64,000 nt of DNA from assembly GCF_018332655.1 (NCBI RefSeq), contig NZ_BOQL01000078.1:24049-88048 (forward strand). Direction: 5' to 3'. Of this stretch, positions 8,968 to 15,384 are shown one piece after another. The stretch's first letter is position 1, and every line of letters starts with the position of its first letter. This DNA comes from Actinoplanes auranticolor. GTDB taxonomy: Bacteria; Actinomycetota; Actinomycetes; Mycobacteriales; Micromonosporaceae. The position numbers and the translations under genes are program-made. Under the pieces are notes generated by a model. It was not told the origin of the DNA. It saw only the letters and a program-made list of their open reading frames with translations, and searched no databases.

Positions 8968-8992
8968 GTACCCTGCGTGGATCACGTCTAAC
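8968..8992 (-). promoter_or_regulatory. Putative sigma-B/F-type promoter of repeat peptide operon
   Basis: On the minus strand the site reads GTTA, a 15-nt spacer, GGGTAC. This is one mismatch from the sigma-B/F consensus GTTT-N(13-17)-GGGTAY. The -10 element ends 50 bp upstream of ATG 8917. The spacer length equals that of the three other sites reported here. Confidence 0.55.
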
Positions 8993-9020
8993 CGGGCCCG
9001 GACGTGGGTAACACCACCGC

Positions 9021-9761
9021 GTGCTGGTGATGGGGACGTCCGGCTGGCAGTACAAGGACTGGCGCGGTGAGGACCGGCTGTACCCGCCGAAGCTGCCGCA
9101 GCGGCTCTGGCTGGAGAAGTACGCCGAGTCCTTCGACACCGTCGAGGTCAACAACGCCTTCTACCGGCTGCCGGAGCGCGACACCTTCGCCCAGTGGCGG
9201 GCGCGCACCCCGGACGACTTCGTGTTCGCGGTGAAGATGAGCCGCTACCTGACCCACATCAAGCGGTTGCGGGAGCCCGCCGAGCCGGTGGCCCGGTTCC
9301 TCGGGCGGGCCGAGGCGCTCGGTGACAAGCTCGGCCCGGTGCTGCTGCAGCTCCCGCCCACGCTCAAGATCGATGTGGCGGCGCTCGACGAGACGCTGGG
9401 GCTGTTCCCCCGGAGCGTCAAGGTCGCCGTCGAGCCGCGGCACGACTCGTGGTGGACCGACGAGGTCCGTGACCTGCTGTGCCGGCACAACGCGGCGCTG
9501 AGCTGGGCCGATCGTAAGGGCCGGCCGGTGACCCCGCTGTGGGTCACCGCGGACTTCGGCTATCTGCGGATGCACGAGGGGCGGGCGCAGCCGTGGCCGC
9601 GCTACGGGCGTACCTCGCTGGCGACCTGGGTGGACCGGCTGCCCGGCGTACCCACCTATGTCTTCTTCAACAACGACCCCGGCGGCGCGGCAGTCATCGA
9701 CGCCGCCGCGATGGCCGCGCAGGCCCGCCGCCGCGGGATCAAGGTCACCCGGACGCCGTAG
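9021..9761 (+). CDS. DUF72 (YecE-like) family protein
   Basis: A 246-residue TIM-barrel-type DUF72 protein. Typical segments are GTSGWQYKDW at the N-terminus, FDTVEVNNAFYRLP (about 35-48), FVFAVKMSRYLTHIKRL (about 69-85), GPVLLQLPP (about 109-117) and YVFFNNDPGG near the end. The family has no settled biochemical role. GTG 9021 is the likely start; a nearby ATG codes for residue 4. It is divergent from the repeat-peptide operon and 9 bp upstream of an aminotransferase, so probably co-transcribed with it. A second DUF72 gene lies on the other side of that aminotransferase. Confidence 0.85.
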   Translation: MLVMGTSGWQYKDWRGEDRLYPPKLPQRLWLEKYAESFDTVEVNNAFYRLPERDTFAQWRARTPDDFVFAVKMSRYLTHIKRLREPAEPVARFLGRAEALGDKLGPVLLQLPPTLKIDVAALDETLGLFPRSVKVAVEPRHDSWWTDEVRDLLCRHNAALSWADRKGRPVTPLWVTADFGYLRMHEGRAQPWPRYGRTSLATWVDRLPGVPTYVFFNNDPGGAAVIDAAAMAAQARRRGIKVTRTP

Positions 9762-9770
9762 GTTGATGAG

Positions 9771-10559
9771 GTGTTGAACGTCGAGCTCAACGGGCGGGCG
9801 CCGGACCTGGCGCAGCTGCACCGGATCGCCACCGTGAACTACGGGCACTACACCTGCATGCAGGTGCGCGATCTGCGGGTCCGCGGCCTGGCTCTGCACC
9901 TGGCCCGGCTGGCCGACGCCTCGGAGGAGCTCTTCGGCCACCGCATCGGGGTGGCGGAGGAACACCGGCTGCTCGGGCTCATCCGGCACGCCCTCGACGA
10001 CGTCCGCGACGCCTCCGTACGGGTGACTTTCGTGCCAGGTTCCGAGGAGCCGGCCCCGCCGGACGTGCTCGTGTCGGTCTCCGAGCCGGCGCCGGAAGAG
10101 CCCCGCCCGCCGCTGCGGGTGCAGACGGTGCGCTACGAACGCGAGCTGCCCGAGCACAAGCACCGGGCGACGATGGGCCTGCACTACCGGCTCCGCGAGG
10201 CCCGCCTGGCCGGCTTCGACGACGCGCTCTTCGTGGGTCACGACGGCCGGGTCCGGGAGGGCACGTCGTGGAACGTGGCCTTCTGGGACGGCGCCCAGGT
10301 GGTGTGGCCGGACGCGCCGGTGCTCAAGGGCGTGACCATGGTGCTGCTGCAGATCGCCCTGTCGATCAACGGCACGCCGTGGACCCTGCGGCCGATCGAC
10401 GCGGAGGAGCTGAGTGGCTTCGCGGCGGCCGCGGCGGCCAACTCGCACCGCCCGGCGCAGCCGATCGCCAGCATCGACGAGCTCCCGCTCAAGGACGACG
10501 GCCAGCTCGCCGAGGCGCTGCAGACGGCGTGGCAGACGGTGCCCTGGGACGAGCTCTAG
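9771..10559 (+). CDS. Class IV PLP aminotransferase family protein
   Basis: A 262-residue fold-type IV PLP enzyme of the branched-chain aminotransferase/aminodeoxychorismate lyase group. The N-terminal part has LNG.. and NYGHYTCMQVRD..RGLALHLARL, matching the usual GxFETMR..FRLDEHL region. A Lys in the LPEHKHRATMGLHY stretch (about 125-138) is the likely PLP lysine. REGTSWNVAFWDG (about 163-175) matches the family's E-x-T-x-x-N motif. The substrate is not deducible. It follows the DUF72 gene by 9 bp. Its TAG stop overlaps the stop of the convergent DUF72 gene within CTAG. Confidence 0.8.
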   Translation: MLNVELNGRAPDLAQLHRIATVNYGHYTCMQVRDLRVRGLALHLARLADASEELFGHRIGVAEEHRLLGLIRHALDDVRDASVRVTFVPGSEEPAPPDVLVSVSEPAPEEPRPPLRVQTVRYERELPEHKHRATMGLHYRLREARLAGFDDALFVGHDGRVREGTSWNVAFWDGAQVVWPDAPVLKGVTMVLLQIALSINGTPWTLRPIDAEELSGFAAAAAANSHRPAQPIASIDELPLKDDGQLAEALQTAWQTVPWDEL

Positions 10560-11425
10560 TCGAGCAGCTCGATCAGCTGGGTGGCGTTGCGCTGGGCGTA
10601 GTCGCCCGCGCAGTTGTTCATCAGGACGTGGGTCTGCTGCGCCTCGTCGGCCAGGGCGCGCAGCTTCGGCGCCCACTCCCGCAGCTCCTTCTCGGAGTAG
10701 CGGTAGCCGAACTTCTCGTGGATGTCCTTGCTGGTCCACTTGTCGCTGTGGCCGTGGAAGCGCACCACGGCCAGGTCGGCGGTCGCGGCCATCAGCGGCG
10801 GCACCGAGGACTTGTGGCCCTGCGGCATGTCGACGCAGACCAGCGGCAGCTCATGGCGGCGCAGGAAACTCAGGGTCTCCTCGGCGTTGTCGCCGTCGAA
10901 CCAGGAGGCGTTGCGGAACTCGAAGACCGGCCGCAGCGGCTTGCACCGGGCGGCGACCTCGCGCAGATAGTCCTTGTTGTCGCGGCGGATGCCCCACCAC
11001 GGCGGGAACTGGAACAGCAGCGCGCCCAGCTTGCCCGCCTCGACCAGGGGATCCAGGGCGCTCAGGAAGCGGGTCCAGATCTCCTCGTACGTCTGCGGCG
11101 GCACGTCGCCGGGGTAGACGTTCTTCTTGTCCGTCTCCGGGCGCAGATCCTTGTAGATCGCGGACACCTTGGTGGGGTGGCCGGTCAGCATGCTGAACGC
11201 CTTGATGTTGAACGTGAAGCCGTCCGGGGTGCGTTCGGCCCACAGCCTGGTCGTCTGCTCGGCCGGCGGCCCGTAGTACGTTGCGTCGACCTCGACGATC
11301 GGGAACTGCTTGGCGTAGTACCCCAGCCGCTTCTCCGGGGTGTTCGCCGTCTGCGGATACCAGCCCGACTCGAGCAGTGTCTTGTCGGTCCACGAAGCGG
11401 TGCCGACGCGGATCTCGCCCATCAC
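10556..11425 (-). CDS. Second DUF72 family protein
   Basis: A 289-residue DUF72 protein, longer than the one at 9.0 kb and clearly diverged from it. Segments include RVGTASWTDKTLL, FPIVEVDATYYGPP, FNIKAFSMLTGH, LLFQFPPWW and HVLMNNCAGDYAQRNA near the end. Start is GTG 11425 immediately followed by ATG 11422; either is possible. The gene converges on the aminotransferase and shares CTAG for both stops. Function unknown; cytosolic, without signal peptide. Confidence 0.85.
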   Translation of the reverse strand: MMGEIRVGTASWTDKTLLESGWYPQTANTPEKRLGYYAKQFPIVEVDATYYGPPAEQTTRLWAERTPDGFTFNIKAFSMLTGHPTKVSAIYKDLRPETDKKNVYPGDVPPQTYEEIWTRFLSALDPLVEAGKLGALLFQFPPWWGIRRDNKDYLREVAARCKPLRPVFEFRNASWFDGDNAEETLSFLRRHELPLVCVDMPQGHKSSVPPLMAATADLAVVRFHGHSDKWTSKDIHEKFGYRYSEKELREWAPKLRALADEAQQTHVLMNNCAGDYAQRNATQLIELLD

Positions 11426-11446
11426 GACAAGCTATCCCCGATACGG

Positions 11447-11480
11447 CCGGTCCGCCGCCCGGCTGCGGGCGACGGACCGG
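11447..11480 (-). terminator. Bulged GC-rich hairpin after the DksA-like gene
   Basis: Arms CCGGTCCG (11447-11454) and CGGACCGG (11473-11480), plus inner arms CGCCCG and CGGGCG, enclose a 4-nt loop. It lies 16 bp beyond the stop of the DksA-like gene. A possible U-tract is absent. Confidence 0.55.
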
Positions 11481-11495
11481 ATCAAGCCGCTGTGG

Positions 11496-11918
11496 TCAGC
11501 CCGCGCGCCGTTCGCGGTTGGACTTGCAGGCCACGCACGAGGTCGCCGACGGGAAGACGGCGAGCCGCTCCACCGGGATCGGCTTCGAGCAGCCCTCGCA
11601 GTTGCCGTACGTGCCGTCCTCCAGGCGCTGCATGGCGTGTTCCGCCTGCGTCCGCCGGTCGAGCAGAGTGCGGATGAGCGACGACGCCGCGTCGCGTTCC
11701 GCGGTCTTGGATCCGCTGTCGGCCTGGTCGTCACCGGCGGCGTCGCCGATCTCGACGAGCCGCAGCTTCTGGTTCTCGGCGACGGCTTCCTCGTACTCGG
11801 CCGTCAGATCGTCGAACCGGGCCCGCAGCAATTCGCGGATCTGGTCGAGCTCATCGCTGGAGCGACCCTTGGCGGTGTCGGCACCTTTACCCGTGATGAC
11901 CGCACTGTTGACGAGCAT
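11496..11918 (-). CDS. DksA/TraR-type zinc-finger protein
   Basis: A 140-residue protein with a long N-terminal coiled coil (about 20-95) and a C-terminal four-cysteine zinc finger (CEGC then CVAC, about 112-133), the layout of DksA/TraR proteins that bind the RNA polymerase secondary channel. GTYGNCEGCSKPIPVERL is characteristic. ATG 11918 has GGGGGAG upstream. A longer frame upstream is not supported because a sigma-B/F-type promoter lies at 12001-12025, inside that extension. This points to a stress-induced transcription or RNA polymerase-binding factor. Confidence 0.88.
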   Translation of the reverse strand: MLVNSAVITGKGADTAKGRSSDELDQIRELLRARFDDLTAEYEEAVAENQKLRLVEIGDAAGDDQADSGSKTAERDAASSLIRTLLDRRTQAEHAMQRLEDGTYGNCEGCSKPIPVERLAVFPSATSCVACKSNRERRAG

Positions 11919-12000
11919 GTGCTCCCCCTGCCCTTCCCTCTGCCCCTGCCGGTGGACGTCCCCCGCGCCGGCCCTTGGCGTCGCACCGTGGAGCCCGCTG

Positions 12001-12025
12001 ATACCCACCGCCGAAGATCCCAAAC
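12001..12025 (-). promoter_or_regulatory. Sigma-B/F-type promoter, perfect consensus
   Basis: Minus-strand sequence GTTT, 15 nt, GGGTAT: an exact match to the sigma-B/F-type consensus. The -10 element ends 82 bp upstream of the DksA-like start codon. The region just beyond is AT-richer than average. Confidence 0.7.
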
Positions 12026-12138
12026 GGGACCCTCGCAAAAAAGTAACCGCAGCATAACTGTCAGTGCACGTCACCGCCACGGACTGGGCGATCCAGCTTT
12101 CGCGTCGCAGCTCAGCGGGGGTGTGACGAGCGATTCAT

Positions 12139-12768
12139 TCATGATCCGAGGACCACGGCCGGGCGCCGCGGGTCGTCGAGCCGGACCACGACATCGGCGA
12201 AGGCGGCAGGGTCGACCTCGTCGCCGTAGCGGGCGAACGCGGGCAGCGTCCAGTGCTGCTCCGGCCCGGTGCGCCGCTGCAGCGCCGCCGCTGAGAGATG
12301 CAGGTGGACGGTGACGTCGAAGGGCAGTCCGGAGCCGAGCAGCAGGGGGCCGCTGACGATCACCACGGCGTCCGGGGCGAGCTCCCGGTAGGGCTCGCGG
12401 GTGGCGCGGTCGGTGCGGGCGTCCCACAGCCTGGTCACGACGCGCCCGCTGCCGCCCGGGCCGGCCGGGTCGAGGACCTCGCGGCGCAGCCCGGCCTCGT
12501 CGAGCCAGCCGAGGTAGAACGAGTCGGGGTTGGTCCGGCCGAACTCCAAGCGCACCGAGGCGGGCCGCAGGAAGTCGTCGGTGCGTACGCGGACGGCCGG
12601 GCGGCCCCGGGCCCGCAGCGGATCGACGAGGGCGTCGGCCAGTGCCGCGGGGTCGGCGGCGTCGGCGCCGTCGATCGCGACCCGCAGCCGGCCGTCGGCC
12701 GCCGTGCCGGCCAGCCGGTCGGCCAGCTCGTCGACCAGGATCTCGATCGACACCGGACGCACCCGCAC
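12139..12768 (-). CDS. Uridine kinase-like protein with degenerate P-loop
   Basis: A 209-residue protein resembling actinobacterial uridine kinase-like P-loop proteins: RVAIDGADAADPAALADAL at residues about 29-47, RVRTDDFLRP (about 60-69), NPDSFYLGWLDEAGLRREVLDP (about 79-100), VVIVSGPLLLG and a C-terminal VVVRLDDPRRP. The usual G-x-x-G-x-G-K-S/T is missing. Where GKT should stand the protein has ADP, so ATP binding in the normal way is doubtful. The remaining architecture is intact, so this is not simple decay. It is followed after 20 bp upstream by a winged-helix gene on the same strand. Confidence 0.75.
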   Translation of the reverse strand: MRVRPVSIEILVDELADRLAGTAADGRLRVAIDGADAADPAALADALVDPLRARGRPAVRVRTDDFLRPASVRLEFGRTNPDSFYLGWLDEAGLRREVLDPAGPGGSGRVVTRLWDARTDRATREPYRELAPDAVVIVSGPLLLGSGLPFDVTVHLHLSAAALQRRTGPEQHWTLPAFARYGDEVDPAAFADVVVRLDDPRRPAVVLGS

Positions 12769-12788
12769 CCGGCCACTCTAGCCGGGCC

Positions 12789-13370
12789 CTAGTCGTGCGG
12801 CAGGACCACGATCCGGGCCTCGTCGGCCAGCCGGTAGCCGACTCCGTAGACGGTGGTGATCAGGGGCAGCTGGGTGCCCATCTTGACCCGCAGGCGGCGC
12901 ACGTGCACGTCGACTGTGCGCTCGCCGGTGTGCTCGTAGCCCCAGACCGCGTTGAGCAGCTGGGTGCGGCTGAACACCCGGCGCGGGTGGTCGGCCAGGA
13001 ACAGCAGCAGGTCGAACTCGAGCCGGGTCAGCGGGAGCAGCTCGCCGTCGACCAGCACCTGGCGCGACGCCGTCAGCAGCCGCACCTCGACGGTGCCGTC
13101 GTGCTGGACGACGGGCTCCGGCTCGGCGACCCGCTCGGCCCTCGGCGGCTCGACGGCCACGGAGCCCTGTCCGGCCTCGACCAGCTCACGGACGGCCTCG
13201 ATGAGCCGGTGCGCCTGCGGCGGCAGCGTGTCACCGGTCAGCGGGATGTTGAGCGTGATGGTGAGGGCGGCGGGAGGCACGGGCGCGGGGGCGACGCGGC
13301 GGATCGCGGCCAGCCGGCCCGACCCCTTCGCATGTCGTCCCGTGCGTGCCGACAGGGCGGTGACCGCCAT
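12789..13370 (-). CDS. OmpR/PhoB-type winged-helix regulator without receiver domain
   Basis: A 193-residue protein. Residues about 95-185 form a Trans_reg_C winged helix: LTRLEFDLLLFLADHPRRVFSRTQLL, then VDVHVRRLRVKMG and the closing TVYGVGYRL. The N-terminal 90 residues are Ala/Pro-rich and carry no phospho-acceptor receiver domain, so it is an orphan DNA-binding protein rather than a full response regulator. ATG 13370 has AGGAGG at about 4-5 nt; a longer in-frame start at 13412 is less likely. The 250 bp upstream are AT-rich for this genome and likely hold its promoter. Confidence 0.82.
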   Translation of the reverse strand: MAVTALSARTGRHAKGSGRLAAIRRVAPAPVPPAALTITLNIPLTGDTLPPQAHRLIEAVRELVEAGQGSVAVEPPRAERVAEPEPVVQHDGTVEVRLLTASRQVLVDGELLPLTRLEFDLLLFLADHPRRVFSRTQLLNAVWGYEHTGERTVDVHVRRLRVKMGTQLPLITTVYGVGYRLADEARIVVLPHD

Positions 13371-13621
13371 GAATCCTCCTGCGTCGAAGAATGAAAACGA
13401 CGCACCCGACAACGGGCGCGAATTAATGCACGCTTAAACCGCGGTCGATATTTCCGGCCACGCGGTTGCCGGGTCAAGGTAGCATCCACACTGTGGGAAA
13501 CTCGTTCCATAACCGTTGGATGCATCGTGTTTTCCCGCACTCGGAATGCGATTACCATCGCTGCGGTTAACGGCGGGCGTCCGTTTGTCTTCGGTGACAA
13601 ATAAAGCGGGACGGCAGCCGA
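13371..13621. other. AT-richer intergenic region with small inverted repeat
   Basis: No gene seen. At 13584-13601 TTTGTC and GACAAA flank a 6-nt loop, just beyond the stop of the cupin gene. It may be a weak terminator or an operator for the winged-helix gene. No promoter of the sigma-B/F form is visible here. Confidence 0.4.
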
Positions 13622-13999
13622 TCAGAGCGCCGGCGGCGGCAGGCGCCAGCCCGGAAGCGAGGGCCAGCGTACGGTCAGCACCACCGTCTCCACGTCCCCG
13701 GCCTGCCAGGAGTGGTCCTGACCGGGGCCCCAGACGACGTAATCGCCGGGCTCGCGCAGCAGCACCGTACGATCACGCAACTCGATGTCGAAAGATCCAC
13801 GGATCAGCACCAGCAGTGCCGTACGGACCTCACCGGTGGCCCACGCCACGCGCCGGTCGCCGGGCGGGTGCACGCCCCACTTCACCTCGACGTCGACGCT
13901 GTGCAACAGCTCACCCTTGGGCATGAAATGGCCGAGCAGCCAGCCCTGGTTGGCCGCGCCGTCCGGCCCGGCCCGGCCCACGTAGACGCCGTCGTGCAC
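13622..13999 (-). CDS. Small cupin-domain protein
   Basis: A 125-residue single-domain protein with a cupin-like core: HSVDVEVKWGVHPPG, a VLIRGSFDIEL strand pair, LREPGDYVVWGPGQDHSW (the second cupin motif with its Pro-Gly and His) and a final VVLTVRWPS. GTG 13999 is the likely start. Function unknown. It is divergent from the ankyrin gene, with about 50 bp between them. Confidence 0.7.
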   Translation of the reverse strand: MHDGVYVGRAGPDGAANQGWLLGHFMPKGELLHSVDVEVKWGVHPPGDRRVAWATGEVRTALLVLIRGSFDIELRDRTVLLREPGDYVVWGPGQDHSWQAGDVETVVLTVRWPSLPGWRLPPPAL

Positions 14000-14051
14000 C
14001 GCTCACCCCCGGATAATGTGCGTGAGACATTAGCACCGTAGGCTGGCCGGC

Positions 14052-14444
14052 ATGCCCGAGGAATTGGATGCCGAAACGATCGCCTTCGCGCACCGCATGT
14101 TCGACCTCGCGCGCTCCGGCTCGACCGAGGAGCTCTCCGGTCAGGTGGCCCACGGACTGCCGGCCAACCTGACCAACGACAAGGGTGACACGCTGCTGAT
14201 TCTCGCGGCGTACCACAACCATCCGCCGACCGTCGCCATGCTGCTCGAGCGCGGCGCCGATCCGGCCCGGGTCAACGACCGCGGGCAGACCGCGCTGGCG
14301 GCCGCGGTCTTCCGCAAGAACGCCGAGAGTGTCCGGGCGCTGCTCGCCGCGGGGGCCGACCCCGCGGCCGGGAGCCCGTCGGCGATCGAGACGGCGGAGT
14401 TCTTCGAGCTGCCGGAGATGGCCGCACTGCTACGGGGAGAATGA
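14052..14444 (+). CDS. Ankyrin-repeat protein
   Basis: A 130-residue protein with about three ankyrin repeats: a first at KGDTLLILAAYHNHPPTVAMLLERGADP, a second at RGQTALAAAVFRKNAESVRALLAAGADP, and a degenerate third at the C-terminus. Ankyrin repeats mediate protein contacts; no catalytic part is present. ATG 14052. The stop overlaps the start of the DUF3500-like gene (ATGA at 14441-14444), so the two are translationally coupled and may interact. Confidence 0.88.
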   Translation: MPEELDAETIAFAHRMFDLARSGSTEELSGQVAHGLPANLTNDKGDTLLILAAYHNHPPTVAMLLERGADPARVNDRGQTALAAAVFRKNAESVRALLAAGADPAAGSPSAIETAEFFELPEMAALLRGE

Positions 14445-15373
14445 TCATGACGCTCGCCGTCGACATGCGCGAGGCGGCCGCCGCTCTGCTCGCGACCACC
14501 GAGGGCGCGCGGGCCGCTGCCGCCTTCGACGACGACCGGGCGCGCCGCTGGATCGAATACCGGCCCCGGCCGCGGCCCGGGCTCAGCCTGGTCGACCTCG
14601 GGGTCGGCGCCCGCAAGGCCGCGCACCGGCTGCTCGCCACCGCCCTGAGCCCGCCGGCGTACGCCCAGGCGATGGCGGTGCTGGCGCTGGAAGAGGTCCT
14701 CGACCGCCAGGAGGGCTGGGCCCGCGGACGGCACAGCGAGGACTACCGGGTGATCGTCTTCGGCGCGCCCGGCGACGACGAGTGGGGCTGGCGCTTCGAG
14801 GGCCATCACCTGTCGGTGAGCATGACCGTGGCCGGCGACCGGGTCTCCCCCGCCCCGGTGTTCCTGGGCGCGAACCCGGCCCGGGTGCAGACCCTCGGCC
14901 GTACGGTGCTGCGGCCGCTGGCCATCGAGGAGGACCTCGGCCACGAGCTGCTGCGGTCACTGCCCGCGGCGGCGCGCAGCCGGGCGGTGGTGGCCGACGA
15001 GGCCCCGTCCGACATCCGCTCGGCCACCCGGCCGGACAGCACCCGCCTGTCCCCCGCCGGGATCGCCCGCACCGACCTGCGGCCCGGCGAGCGGGCCCTG
15101 CTCGACCAGCTCGTCGCGGTGCACCTGGGCCGGCTGCCGGACGAGCTGGCGGCGGCCCTCGACCCGGCCGGGGGCGACGTGCACTTCGCCTGGGAGGGGC
15201 GGCCCGGCCCGGGCACCCGGCACTACTACCGGATCCAGGCCGACGACCTGCTCATCGAGTTCGACAACACCAGTAACGACGGCAACCACGCGCACAGCGT
15301 GCTGCGGCGCCCGCACGGCGAATTCGGCGGCGACATCCTCGCCGCCCACCGCGCGGACGTCCCGCACGTCTGA
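14441..15373 (+). CDS. DUF3500-like family protein
   Basis: A 310-residue protein that resembles DUF3500 proteins: IEYRPRPRPGLSLVDLG near the N-terminus, LALEEVLD followed by EDYRVIVFGAPGDDEWGWRFEGHHLSVSMTV (about 75-130), and FAWEGRPGPGTRHYYRIQADDLLIEFDNT near the end. The WxWRFEGHH region, with its two His residues and downstream acidic residues, looks like a metal or active site, but the family has no established reaction. No signal peptide is apparent. Coupled to the ankyrin gene by a 4-nt overlap. The gene converges on secA2. Confidence 0.8.
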   Translation: MIMTLAVDMREAAAALLATTEGARAAAAFDDDRARRWIEYRPRPRPGLSLVDLGVGARKAAHRLLATALSPPAYAQAMAVLALEEVLDRQEGWARGRHSEDYRVIVFGAPGDDEWGWRFEGHHLSVSMTVAGDRVSPAPVFLGANPARVQTLGRTVLRPLAIEEDLGHELLRSLPAAARSRAVVADEAPSDIRSATRPDSTRLSPAGIARTDLRPGERALLDQLVAVHLGRLPDELAAALDPAGGDVHFAWEGRPGPGTRHYYRIQADDLLIEFDNTSNDGNHAHSVLRRPHGEFGGDILAAHRADVPHV

Positions 15374-15384
15374 GCAAACGCGGT

